Shown here piece after piece: positions 33,095 through 41,318 of a stretch of 64,000 bases of DNA. A program made the translations under genes and the position numbers. The notes under the pieces were generated by a model that searched no databases, was not told the DNA's origin, and saw only the letters and a program-made list of their open reading frames with translations. How positions within the stretch are numbered: position 1 is the stretch's first letter; each line of letters opens with the position of its first letter. The DNA comes from Streptomyces sp. NBC_01288 (GTDB taxonomy: Bacteria > Actinomycetota > Actinomycetes > Streptomycetales > Streptomycetaceae): assembly GCF_035982055.1 (NCBI RefSeq), contig NZ_CP108427.1, positions 9,485,001-9,549,000 on the forward strand, given 5' to 3'.

Positions 33095-33151
33095 GTGGCA
33101 CCTACTAATTTGATTGGTGTCACGTACTAAAACGTTCGTGGCGCCTACTAA
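33095..33151. promoter_or_regulatory. Three direct repeats in the MarR/oxidoreductase promoter region
   Basis: GTGGCACCTACTAA (33095-33108), GTGTCACGTACTAA (33117-33130) and GTGGCGCCTACTAA (33138-33151) are spaced 22 and 21 bp start to start, about two helical turns. The stretch is AT-rich relative to its surroundings and covers most of the divergent gap, so it is a likely MarR operator array. Confidence 0.65.
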
Positions 33152-33213
33152 ATCGCGCGCGCTCCGTGCCCTGTGCCCCGCCCTGCCCTGAATCCGATCC
33201 GAGGAGAGCCTCC

Positions 33214-34179
33214 ATGGACATCCGCGCCGCCGTCGTCCAGTCGTACGGCACCCCGCCCCGCTACGAGCCCTTCGACCTGCCCGCGCCGACCGACGAGGAC
33301 CAGGAGATCGTCGACGTCCTCGCCGTGGGCCTGCACCCCCGGGTCCGCACCGGTGCGTCGGGCAGCCACTACACCAGCACCGGGAAGCTGCCGATGGTCC
33401 CCGGAGTCGACGGGGTCGGCCGACGCGCGGACGGTCGCCTGGTCTACTTCGTCGCCGATGACGAACTGATCGGCCCGATGGCCACCCGGACCGTGATCGA
33501 CAGCCGCCGCAGCATTCCCCTCCCCGGCGGCGCCGATGTCGTGAAGATCGCCGCCGCGATGAACCCCGCCATGTCGTCCTGGGTCGCGCTGCGCCGCCGC
33601 GTCCCGATCGAGGCCGGGCAGTCGGTGCTGGTCCTCGGCGCCACCGGCAACGCCGGGCAGATGGCCGTCCAGGTCGCCAAGCGGCTCGGCGCCGGGCGGG
33701 TCGTCGGTGCCGGGCGTGACCAGGCCCGGCTGGCGACGCTGGCCGGACTCGGCGCGGACGCGACCGTCGCGCTCACCGACGACTCCGATGCCACCGCGGC
33801 CGAGCTGGCGAAGGAGGCCGCCGAAGTCGACCTGGTCATCGACTACTTGTGGGGCAAGCCCGCCGGCGACGCGATCATGGCGCTGCTGCGCGCCCGTGCC
33901 GACCGCAGCCGCGCCCTGAACTGGATCCAGATCGGCGCCATGGCGGGCCCGACCGTCGAACTCCCGTCAGTGGCACTGCGGTCGGCGAACTTCCGGCTCC
34001 AGGGCAACGGCCAGGGCGCCGTGTCGACCAGGACGTACCTGGAGGAACTCCCGTCCCTGGTCGAGGAGATCGAGAGCGGCGGCATCGCGGTCACCGCTCG
34101 GTCGGTACCTCTCGCCGACGTCGAGAGCGCCTGGAACGCGCCCGAGGTCCCGGGCGTACGCACCGTCCTCGTGCCCTGA
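33214..34179 (+). CDS. MDR-type quinone oxidoreductase
   Basis: A 321-residue zinc-free MDR protein: start MDIRAAVVQSYGTPPRYEPF, GroES-like domain ending PGVDGVGRRADGR, and the Rossmann motif LVLGATGNAGQMAVQVAKRL. Ends DVESAWNAPEVPGVRTVLVP. Ribosome-binding site GAGGAGAG before ATG 33214. It is divergent from MarR and 54 bp upstream of an FAD monooxygenase, likely its operon partner. Reduction of a quinone or enone is likely; the substrate is not evident. Confidence 0.88.
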   Translation: MDIRAAVVQSYGTPPRYEPFDLPAPTDEDQEIVDVLAVGLHPRVRTGASGSHYTSTGKLPMVPGVDGVGRRADGRLVYFVADDELIGPMATRTVIDSRRSIPLPGGADVVKIAAAMNPAMSSWVALRRRVPIEAGQSVLVLGATGNAGQMAVQVAKRLGAGRVVGAGRDQARLATLAGLGADATVALTDDSDATAAELAKEAAEVDLVIDYLWGKPAGDAIMALLRARADRSRALNWIQIGAMAGPTVELPSVALRSANFRLQGNGQGAVSTRTYLEELPSLVEEIESGGIAVTARSVPLADVESAWNAPEVPGVRTVLVP

Positions 34180-34233
34180 CCCGACGTGCCCCTCATGCAA
34201 CTCGTCCTGGAATTACCGAAGGAGCTCGGAACC

Positions 34234-36006
34234 ATGTCGCACACCACCGACACCGACGTCATCATCTGCGGCACCGGCGCCGCCGGACTGACCCTCGCGA
34301 TCGACCTCGCCCGCAGGAATATCGAGTTCCTGCTGATCGACAAGGCACCGCAGCCGTTCGTCGGCTCTCGCGGCAAGGGCATCCAGCCCCGCAGCCAAGA
34401 GGTGTTCGAGGATCTCGGGGTGATCGACCGGATCGTCGCATCCGGCGGTGAGTACCCGGTGCAGCGCGTCTACACCGACGCCGGACCGGTCGACGAGGCC
34501 GTCGTCGAGCTGTCGGAGGCGACACCCGCCGAGCCGTACCAAATCCCGCTGCTCGTCCCGCAGTTCCTCACGGAGCGCCGACTTCGCGAGCGGCTTACGG
34601 AGCTGGGCCATGCCCCGCACTGCGGTCACGAACTCGTCGGCTTCGAGCAGGACGCCGAAGGGGTCTCCGCGCGGATCGCCACCCCTGACGGTGAACGGAC
34701 CGTACGGGCCGCCTACTTGATCGGTGCCGACGGCGGATCGAGCTTTGTGCGCAAGGCACTTGGGATCGGCTTCCCCGGCAAGACCCTCGGCGTACGGGCG
34801 ATCGTCGCGGATGTGGTGGCGGAGGGCGTCTCGTGGGACGTCTGGCACCGCTGGGGCGAGGACACCGCCTCGCAGGTGTCGATGTGCCCGCTCTACGGCA
34901 CCGACATGTTCCAACTCCAGGCCCCTGTCCCCTTCGACGTCGACCTGGACCTTTCCGCCGAAGGGCTCACCGCGTTCCTCCGCGAACGCACCGGCCGCGA
35001 CGACCTCGTGATCCGAGCGGTGAACTGGGCGTCCGCGTTCCAGATGAACGCCCGGCTCGCCGACTCGTACCGGCGCGGACGTGTGTTTCTGACCGGCGAC
35101 GCGGCGCACTGCCACCCGCCGACCGGCGGACAGGGCCTCAACACCAGCGTCCAGGACGCCTACAACCTCGGTTGGAAGCTGGCCGCCGTACTCGGTGGCG
35201 CTCCCGAATCCCTGCTGGAGACATACGAGTTGGAGCGGCGGCCGATAGCCGAGGCCGTGCTCGGCCTCTCCGAGAAGCTGCTCGAAGCCGCCAAACAGCG
35301 CGACAACCGCCGGGGCCGCGAGGTCAACCAGCTCGATCTCGGTTACGTGGACTCGCCGTTGTCGCTGCCCAGTTCGCGGCGCGACCACGGGGTGCTCGCC
35401 GGCGACCGCGCGCCGGACGCACCTGTGACCGGTGCGGGTGGCCTCCCCACCCGCTTGTTCGGCCTCTTCCAGGGACCTCACTGGACGCTGCTCGGCCACG
35501 ACGTCGATGACGCATCAGTGCCAACTCCCCGACCCGGACTGCACATTCACACCATCGGCGCCCGGGGCGACCTCCTCGACCCCGGCGGCTGGGTCCACAG
35601 CGCCTATGGGCTGACGGCCGACCAGTGGGTCCTCGTCCGTCCGGACGGCTATGTCGCGGCCGTCGTCGACACCGCCGAACTCGGCGCCGTGGAAGCCTAT
35701 TTGGACACGGTCGGTGTCCGTCCACTCGCGGTGACGACACCGCCCGCCCCGGAGTCGAACATGTCGGATAGCCTCACCGTCACGCCCCGCACCCGTCGTG
35801 AGCACCGGCAGGTCCGGTCGGCCGCCGAGAAGCGGCTCGCCACCGCGCAACGTGAACTCCAGGACCTGTCACGGCAGTTCCAGCGCGACCTGCGGACCGT
35901 CCGGCGGCAGGGCGAGACCAAGGCGATCGTGGCCCGCTCGAACCTCGCCGAGCTGGCGGTGCAGGGCATCACCCGGCTCGCGGCCGGCCTGCGCTCCGAG
36001 CGTTAG
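34234..36006 (+). CDS. FAD-dependent aromatic monooxygenase (PheA/TfdB type) with extra helical tail
   Basis: A 590-residue class A flavoprotein monooxygenase. GxGxxG: VIICGTGAAGLTLAIDLARR (about residues 9-28); DG motif AYLIGADGGSSFVRKALG; second FAD motif GDAAHCHPPTGGQGLNTSVQ (from residue 288); a thioredoxin-like C-terminal domain ends near residue 505 (VRPLAVTTPPAP). The last ~81 residues, starting at an internal ATG (35761), form a charged helical segment (RREHRQVRSAAEKRLATAQR, LQDLSRQFQRDLRTVRRQ) foreign to the family. AAGGAG precedes the ATG 34234. Likely MarR-controlled with 33214. Hydroxylates a phenolic or polyketide-like ring (inference). Confidence 0.88.
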   Translation: MSHTTDTDVIICGTGAAGLTLAIDLARRNIEFLLIDKAPQPFVGSRGKGIQPRSQEVFEDLGVIDRIVASGGEYPVQRVYTDAGPVDEAVVELSEATPAEPYQIPLLVPQFLTERRLRERLTELGHAPHCGHELVGFEQDAEGVSARIATPDGERTVRAAYLIGADGGSSFVRKALGIGFPGKTLGVRAIVADVVAEGVSWDVWHRWGEDTASQVSMCPLYGTDMFQLQAPVPFDVDLDLSAEGLTAFLRERTGRDDLVIRAVNWASAFQMNARLADSYRRGRVFLTGDAAHCHPPTGGQGLNTSVQDAYNLGWKLAAVLGGAPESLLETYELERRPIAEAVLGLSEKLLEAAKQRDNRRGREVNQLDLGYVDSPLSLPSSRRDHGVLAGDRAPDAPVTGAGGLPTRLFGLFQGPHWTLLGHDVDDASVPTPRPGLHIHTIGARGDLLDPGGWVHSAYGLTADQWVLVRPDGYVAAVVDTAELGAVEAYLDTVGVRPLAVTTPPAPESNMSDSLTVTPRTRREHRQVRSAAEKRLATAQRELQDLSRQFQRDLRTVRRQGETKAIVARSNLAELAVQGITRLAAGLRSER

Positions 36007-36020
36007 GGCCGCTCCGGTCG

Positions 36021-36791
36021 TCACGAGGCGTCGAGCGCGTTGGTGATCGCCTTCACCCCGCCGTGCGCCGCGTACCCGCCGTCGACGGTGATCTCCGCGC
36101 CGTTGACGTACGACGCCTCGTCGGACAGCAGATAGACGACCAGCGGCGCCACCTCGTCGACCGTGCCGGCCCGGCCCTGCGGGGTCAGCGACAGGTGGGC
36201 CTGGACGAACACCGGGTTCGCGGTGGCCATCAACGGGGTCTCGATGTAGCCGGGGTGGATCACGTTCGTGCGGATGCCGCGCGGGGCGAGTTCCAGCGCG
36301 GCCACCTTCGACAGGCCGCGCAGCGCCCACTTGCTGGCGGTGTACGCGACCGCGTGATGCGCGGTGAGGCCCGCGACCGAACCGACGTTCACGATGGACG
36401 AACCGGCCGGCATCAGCGGGGTGAGGGCCTGGATGCCGAGCAGTGCACCCGTGGTGTTGACCGCGAACGCCCGGTTCCAGTCGGCGAGTTCGACCGAACC
36501 GAGGCGGGCGCGCACGGCGATGCCCGCGTTGTTGACCAGGCCGTGCACCTCCGTGAGGGAAGCCGCGAGGTCCGCCCAGTCGTCCTCCGACGACACATCC
36601 AGATGCCGGTACCGGACGTCCAGCCCCTCGCCGCCCAGCGACACGGCGAGCTTCTCGCCCGCCTCGTCCAGGACGTCGGTCGCGATCACCGTCGCGCCCT
36701 CCCGGGCCGCGGCCGCCACCTCGGCGGCTCCCTGGCCCTGCGCGGCCCCGGTGACGACGACGGTACGACCGGCCAGACGCGTGCGGCTCAC
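36021..36791 (-). CDS. Short-chain dehydrogenase/reductase
   Basis: A 256-residue classical SDR: TGAAQGQGAAEVAAAAREGA, ATDVLDEAG, NNAG (LVNNAGIAVRARLG), SVAGLTAHHAVAYTASK with intact YxxxK, and a C-terminal EASYVNGAEITVDGGYAAHG. GTG start with GGAGGAACC directly upstream. It lies 37 bp downstream of the LysR gene on the same strand, at the distal end of the minus-strand catabolic genes, and may be co-transcribed with the regulator. Convergent with the monooxygenase at 34234. Confidence 0.88.
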   Translation of the reverse strand: MSRTRLAGRTVVVTGAAQGQGAAEVAAAAREGATVIATDVLDEAGEKLAVSLGGEGLDVRYRHLDVSSEDDWADLAASLTEVHGLVNNAGIAVRARLGSVELADWNRAFAVNTTGALLGIQALTPLMPAGSSIVNVGSVAGLTAHHAVAYTASKWALRGLSKVAALELAPRGIRTNVIHPGYIETPLMATANPVFVQAHLSLTPQGRAGTVDEVAPLVVYLLSDEASYVNGAEITVDGGYAAHGGVKAITNALDAS

Positions 36792-36828
36792 GGTTCCTCC
36801 AGGGGGTGCGGGCTGTCTCCCGTCCACG

Positions 36829-37833
36829 CTAGGAAGCCGGGGTCAGCTCCGGAAACGCACGATCGGCATGGGTGGCATCCGCACCGGCGATCTCCCGCAC
36901 CACCGGCTCGTCGAGCGACCGCACCACCGGGTCGTCCAGCGACGCGGCCACCTTGCGGACCGTCTCCCGCAGCCAGCGGTGCGCGGGGTCCGCGTGCCGG
37001 TTGTGGTGCCAGTACATGGCCTCCACCAGCGGTACGTCCGGGAAGGGCGTCGGTACGACGGCGCAGCGCGCGAAGCCCTCGTAGCGCCGGGCGAGCCGTT
37101 CGGGGACCACGGCGACCAGGTCGGTGCCGCCCACCAGGAACGGCAGCACGTTGAAGCCGGGCGTGCTGACCTGCACCCGGGGTGTGATGCCGAGGGTCTC
37201 CAACTGCCGGTCCGCAGGCGTGAGTTTGCCGATGACGCAGGCCGCGTGGGGCATCTCCGCGAGGTCGCGCAGCGAGAGCCGCCCGTCCACCAGACGCGGG
37301 TTGTCCGGGTCGACGAGACACACGAACCGGTCGTGCATCACGGTCTCGCTGACCCCCGGCAGCTGATAGCCGAGCGGCACGATCATCAGGTCGTGGCAGC
37401 GCAGATGGGTCTCCGTCTCCAACTGCCCGATGACGATCGGGTGGAAGTCGATCCGGATGCCGGGGGCCTCCTGCGCGAGGGCCCGCAGCAGCGGTTCCAT
37501 GAACACCGTCATGACGTAGTCGGACATCACGACCGAGAACCGCTGCCGGCTGCGCGACGGGTCGAAGTGCCTGGTCAGCGACAGTGCCTCCTCCGCCTTG
37601 TGCAGGGAGGACTGGACGACCGGAAGCAGCCGCTCCGCGAGCGGGGTCAGCTCGTACTCGCGGCCAACCCGCACCAGCAGCTCGTCGTTGAAGTGCCGCC
37701 GCAACCGGGCCAGGGAGCCGCTCATCGCGGACTGGCTGGTGGACAGCCGTACCCCCGCGTGGGTGACGTTCTTCTCCTCCAGGAGGGCTTCCAGAGCCAC
37801 CAGAAGATTCAGGTCGATTGCTCCCAGACCCAT
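36829..37833 (-). CDS. LysR-family transcriptional regulator
   Basis: A 334-residue LysR-type protein of the NodD/DntR-like branch: AIDLNLLVALEALLEEKNVT, THAGVRLSTSQSAMSGSLAR, LRRHFNDELLVRVGREYELT, then the substrate domain (FSVVMSDYVMTVFMEPLLRA; GTDLVAVVPERLARRYEG). NodD/NahR/DntR-like members sense aromatic compounds, which suits its place beside the 38-48 kb catabolic operons. It has an extra C-terminal tail with a near-duplicated phrase (LDDPVVRSLDEPVVREIAG). Two tandem hairpins at 37892-37956 lie between it and the upstream operon. Confidence 0.9.
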   Translation of the reverse strand: MGLGAIDLNLLVALEALLEEKNVTHAGVRLSTSQSAMSGSLARLRRHFNDELLVRVGREYELTPLAERLLPVVQSSLHKAEEALSLTRHFDPSRSRQRFSVVMSDYVMTVFMEPLLRALAQEAPGIRIDFHPIVIGQLETETHLRCHDLMIVPLGYQLPGVSETVMHDRFVCLVDPDNPRLVDGRLSLRDLAEMPHAACVIGKLTPADRQLETLGITPRVQVSTPGFNVLPFLVGGTDLVAVVPERLARRYEGFARCAVVPTPFPDVPLVEAMYWHHNRHADPAHRWLRETVRKVAASLDDPVVRSLDEPVVREIAGADATHADRAFPELTPAS

Positions 37834-37891
37834 GCGTGTGTCCTTCCGGCCGCGTCGTTGAAGCTCGGTGAAACCGGAGCGTAACGAGCGG

Positions 37892-37920
37892 TCTCCCCCC
37901 GAGGAAGGGGCCGGGGGAGA
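37892..37920. terminator. Hairpin B of a tandem pair upstream of lysR
   Basis: Perfect 8-bp arms TCTCCCCC (37892-37899) and GGGGGAGA (37913-37920) with a 13-nt loop. It lies 6 nt past hairpin A on the minus strand, between the end of the FAH operon (38002) and the lysR start (37833). Terminator or attenuator; no clear T-tract on either strand. Confidence 0.45.
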
Positions 37921-37925
37921 AGTCA

Positions 37926-37956
37926 CAGGGATCCGATAGCTGCCATCGGATCCCTG
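37926..37956. terminator. Hairpin A: perfect 12-bp inverted repeat upstream of lysR
   Basis: CAGGGATCCGAT (37926-37937) and ATCGGATCCCTG (37945-37956) surround a 7-nt loop AGCTGCC. It can act as terminator of the FAH operon on the minus strand. The inner ATCCGAT-N7-ATCGGAT also resembles a LysR-type T-N11-A box about 100 bp upstream of lysR, so an autoregulatory site is the main alternative. Confidence 0.5.
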
Positions 37957-38001
37957 GATGTGTGCAGGTCGGACGGTATTCCGGCCGGATCGCCGCCAGG
38001 A

Positions 38002-38958
38002 CTACGGCCGCGGGGTCCGGCCGCGCTTGCGGGCGCGCGGCAGGTATACGTCCGTACGGCCGGGCACGACACGGTTGGAGAGGGTGCCGAGGCGCTCCAC
38101 GGAGAGCGTCACCTCGTCGCCCGGCTGGAGCGGCGGCGGGGTGCGCTCGCCGACCCGGCCCCAGAACTCCGCCAGCGCGCCCCACCCGCAGGTGCCCGAG
38201 CCGAGAATGTCCCCGGGGCGCACCCAGGCGTCCCGTGAGGCGTAGGCGATCATCTCCTCGAAGGTCCAGGAGACGTTGGCGAGGGTGTCGCGGCCGATCA
38301 GCTCCCCGTTGAGGGTGGCCGTCATCTCCAGGTCCAGGAAGCCGTCCGGGTCGCGCCGGTCCTCGACCTTGTCGGCGGTCACCAGGCAGGGGCCGAGCGT
38401 GTTCGCGAAGTCCTTGCCCTTGGAGAAGCCGAGCCCGAGGTTCTTCTCCGGCTTCTGCAGATCGCGCGCCGACCAGTCGTTGAAGACGAGGTAGCCCACG
38501 ATGTGCTCGCGCGCCCGCTCCGGCGTGAGATCACGCCCGGCGCGCCCGATGACCACCCCGACCTCCAACTCGAAGTCGAGCACCGAACATCCCGCCGGGA
38601 CCGGCACGTCGTCGTGGGCGCCGTACGCCGCATGAGGGTTCGTGAAGTAGAAGTTGGGCGCTCGATACCACTCCTCGGGCACGTGCTCCAGCCCGTCCAG
38701 GGACTTCGAAACACCCTCGATGTGCGCCTCGAAACCGACGAAGTCCCGGATGGACGGCGGCTTGAGGGGAGGCAGCAGCCGCACCTGATCCACCGTCAAG
38801 TCGCTTGGTGCGCGCAGCGCTTCGGTGCCGGCCGCGTGCAGCACGTCCTGCTCCAGCAGGGTCAGTACGGTGATCCCCTCGGGCAGCGGATGGATGGTCC
38901 CGTCCCGGACGACCCCGGCGCGCTCCACGCCCTCGTACTCGTATGTCGCGAAACGCAT
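38002..38958 (-). CDS. Fumarylacetoacetate-hydrolase (FAH) family protein 1
   Basis: A 318-residue FAH-superfamily enzyme: RDFVGFEAHIEG, a metal-ligand cluster in LDFELEVGVVIGRAG (ExE), FNDWSARDLQKPEKNLGLGF, SKGKDFANTLGPCLVT and GSGTCGWG. The superfamily covers C-C hydrolases, hydratases and decarboxylases acting on 2,4-dioxo or 2-hydroxydienoate ring-fission products, with Mg2+ or Mn2+. It is the last gene of the minus-strand operon, 3 bp after the flavin oxidase stop. The C-terminus is strongly basic (YLPRARKRGRTPRP). A second, distinct FAH protein lies in the divergent operon at 44220. Confidence 0.88.
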   Translation of the reverse strand: MRFATYEYEGVERAGVVRDGTIHPLPEGITVLTLLEQDVLHAAGTEALRAPSDLTVDQVRLLPPLKPPSIRDFVGFEAHIEGVSKSLDGLEHVPEEWYRAPNFYFTNPHAAYGAHDDVPVPAGCSVLDFELEVGVVIGRAGRDLTPERAREHIVGYLVFNDWSARDLQKPEKNLGLGFSKGKDFANTLGPCLVTADKVEDRRDPDGFLDLEMTATLNGELIGRDTLANVSWTFEEMIAYASRDAWVRPGDILGSGTCGWGALAEFWGRVGERTPPPLQPGDEVTLSVERLGTLSNRVVPGRTDVYLPRARKRGRTPRP

Positions 38959-38961
38959 CGC

Positions 38962-40344
38962 TCACTGCTCCCAGTGGTTGGTGTTGGTGACGGTCCCCGT
39001 GCTGAGGTAGCCCGCGAAGAGCCCCTTGGGGTCGTACGCGGCCCGGATCTCCCGCAGCCGCCGCCACTGTTCGTCGCCCATGAACCTCAACTGCCGCACG
39101 GTGAAGTCCGAGTCGCCGAGGTACTGGCCGGCGGTCACCGGCCGCATGTCCGCCATCGCCCCGTCCAGCCAGGCGCGCAACTCCGCGTCCCGTGCCGGGT
39201 CGTCGTGGATGACGTACGTGGCGCAGTAGATCTCCGACTGCAACGAGAAGGCCATGTCGGGGAGTTGGCGCAGGGGGGCCATGGAGAACCAGATGGTGAA
39301 GGTCTGCCGGGTGGGCTGCTCGGTGAACGCCCTGCGGATCGCCGGGACGACCTCGTCGGCGGGGCCGGTCAGCCAGGCGTTGTCGACGAGATAGCGGTGG
39401 CCTTCGGGGTTGGCGATGCGCTGACCCGCCAACTGCTCCGCGAGGGTGGTCTGTTGGGCCTCCACGCGGAACAGTGCCCGGTCCGCGTACGGGTTGGCGT
39501 GCAGCGGCGCCAGCGCCTCGGCTGCCTCCTCGGCGGTGTCGGTCATCGACACGCCCGTGACCAGCAGCACCGGCTCGTCCAGGCCGGGAGGTGTCTGGGT
39601 GAGCGCGACGATCTCCACCAGGTCCGAGACCGTGTGGTGCATGCCGTGCAGCCAGGTCATGACCTCGTCGAACAGGTCGAGTGGATACGCGTGCACGGTG
39701 TGGCCCAGGTACCGCGGCAGCGGGCGGGTGCGCAGATGGAAGCGTGTGACGATGCCGAAGAAACCCGGACCCGCACCGCGCGCCGCCCAGAACAGATCGC
39801 TGTGCTGGGTCTCGTCGGCGCGCACCAACTCGCCCTCGGCGGTGACGACATCGATGGCCACGATGTTCTCCGCCGCCCAGCCCCAGCCGCGCGCGTTCCA
39901 GCCCTGCCCGCCCTGGAGCAGAAAGCCGCCGATGCCCACGGAGGGGCAGTGCCCGCCGTTGAAGAAACGGCCGAACTCGCCGAGGTACGGGTTGAGTTCG
40001 TCGCCGCCCTTGACGCTGGGCGTCGCTGTCACGATCCCGGTCCCCGGGTCGTACGCCATCTCGCGGAAGCCCCCGAGGTCGATCAGCAGTGCGTCCTCGC
40101 GCACCGACCACGCGGCCCAACTGTGCCCGCCGGAGCGGACGGCGACCTGCCAGCCGCGTTCGAGGGCGAGCCGGACGCCCTCCACCACGTCCTGCTCGGA
40201 CTCGGCCATCAGGACGGCCGCCGGTGAACGGTCCGACGGGCGGCGGGCGTTGAAGACCCGCCCGAAGCACGCCGTCTCGAAGTCCTCGTCGTCAGGGAGG
40301 TGGAGGGTGCCGGAGAAACGGTTCAGGTTCACGCTGGTACTCAC
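38962..40344 (-). CDS. BBE-type FAD-linked oxidase with bicovalent flavin signature
   Basis: A 460-residue PCMH-fold oxidase. The FAD domain has VRSGGHSWAAW, where the His is the usual 8-alpha-histidyl attachment site, and GGHCPSVGIGGFLLQGGQGW, where the Cys matches the 6-S-cysteinyl site of bicovalent enzymes. The second domain (HTVHAYPLDLFDEVMTWLH onward) is the substrate-side domain; the C-terminus is YDPKGLFAGYLSTGTVTNTN rather than the common BBE ending. No signal peptide, so intracellular. GTG start overlaps the cyclase-family stop by 4 bp. It may oxidise an alcohol, amine or allylic C-H of a pathway intermediate (inference). Confidence 0.87.
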   Translation of the reverse strand: MSTSVNLNRFSGTLHLPDDEDFETACFGRVFNARRPSDRSPAAVLMAESEQDVVEGVRLALERGWQVAVRSGGHSWAAWSVREDALLIDLGGFREMAYDPGTGIVTATPSVKGGDELNPYLGEFGRFFNGGHCPSVGIGGFLLQGGQGWNARGWGWAAENIVAIDVVTAEGELVRADETQHSDLFWAARGAGPGFFGIVTRFHLRTRPLPRYLGHTVHAYPLDLFDEVMTWLHGMHHTVSDLVEIVALTQTPPGLDEPVLLVTGVSMTDTAEEAAEALAPLHANPYADRALFRVEAQQTTLAEQLAGQRIANPEGHRYLVDNAWLTGPADEVVPAIRRAFTEQPTRQTFTIWFSMAPLRQLPDMAFSLQSEIYCATYVIHDDPARDAELRAWLDGAMADMRPVTAGQYLGDSDFTVRQLRFMGDEQWRRLREIRAAYDPKGLFAGYLSTGTVTNTNHWEQ

Positions 40345-41318
40345 TTGATCGCGATCGGATTGACGGGGGCGCCCACCGCACCGGTCACCGGCAGCGGCGC
40401 GGCGACCAGCAGGAACTCGTAGACGCCGTCGGCCGCGCAGTCCTCGGCCAGCGCCTCCAGGTCCCACATCTCGCCCAACGGGAGGCCCATGTTGGGGATC
40501 GCTATCTGGTGCAGCGGGGACATCGCGGGTTGCGGGAACTCGTAGGGACGTACCTCAAGTCCCCAGGTGTCGGAGGCGATCGCCGCGATCTCCGTGCGGT
40601 GCAGCCAGCCGAGGGTGGTGAAGGAGAGGCCGGGCGCGTCTCCGGCGGCGTAACCGCCCCACGCGCCGAGCCGCCGTACGCGGCCGAGTTGCCCGGTGCG
40701 GAGCAGGACGAGGTCCCCGCGCCGTACGGAACTGGTCGCGCCCTGCGCCTCGATCGTCGCCCGCAGATGCTCCTCCAAGACGGGGAACCCGTCCGGGAGT
40801 TCACCGTGCTCGTCGCCGACCGCGCGGCCCACGTCGAGGAGGACCCCACGGCTGGTGAAGGCCTCCTTCATGTGCTCGATGCCGGTGACCGAGTCGCCGT
40901 CGCCGTTGACGATGGTGCACGGACGGCCGTTCCACGCCTGCTTGTTGTCGTAGATGTGGCCCAGCCCGTCCCACTGCGTGGAGGCCTGCAGCGGCATCAC
41001 GATGTGGTCGTCGGCGCCGCCGAATCCGTGCGGGAAGCCCTGGGTGCCGGCCGCCGCGTCGGAGCCGGTGTCCTTCATGTAGTGGACCGGGTTGATACGG
41101 CCGCGGAAACCGCGCTGCGGACCCGACTCGTTGAACTCCTGGGCCAGCGAGAAGGACCGCCCGCGCCGCACCAGACCCACCGCGTGGGCGCGGATCGCGT
41201 CGTCGATGAAGTTGAGCGTGCCGAGCACGTCGTCATCGCCCCAGCGGCCCCAATTGCGGTAGGCGGAACGGGCCTTGGCGAGTTCTTCCTCGATCGGACC
41301 GAGGGCACCGGCGGTCAT
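40341..41318 (-). CDS. Cyclase-family (PF04199) metal-dependent hydrolase
   Basis: A 325-residue protein of the family containing kynurenine formamidase and isatin hydrolase. Marks: RNWGRWGDDDVLGTLNFIDD, the metal-site segment DDHIVMPLQASTQWDGLGHI (a STQWDxLxH variant of the usual HxGTHxD), RGVLLDVGRAVG, and RRGDLVLLRTGQ. It may hydrolyse a cyclic amide, lactone or ester intermediate. It overlaps its neighbours on both sides by 4 bp. The variant metal motif is typical of the larger, poorly characterised branch of the family. Confidence 0.87.
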   Translation of the reverse strand: MTAGALGPIEEELAKARSAYRNWGRWGDDDVLGTLNFIDDAIRAHAVGLVRRGRSFSLAQEFNESGPQRGFRGRINPVHYMKDTGSDAAAGTQGFPHGFGGADDHIVMPLQASTQWDGLGHIYDNKQAWNGRPCTIVNGDGDSVTGIEHMKEAFTSRGVLLDVGRAVGDEHGELPDGFPVLEEHLRATIEAQGATSSVRRGDLVLLRTGQLGRVRRLGAWGGYAAGDAPGLSFTTLGWLHRTEIAAIASDTWGLEVRPYEFPQPAMSPLHQIAIPNMGLPLGEMWDLEALAEDCAADGVYEFLLVAAPLPVTGAVGAPVNPIAIK

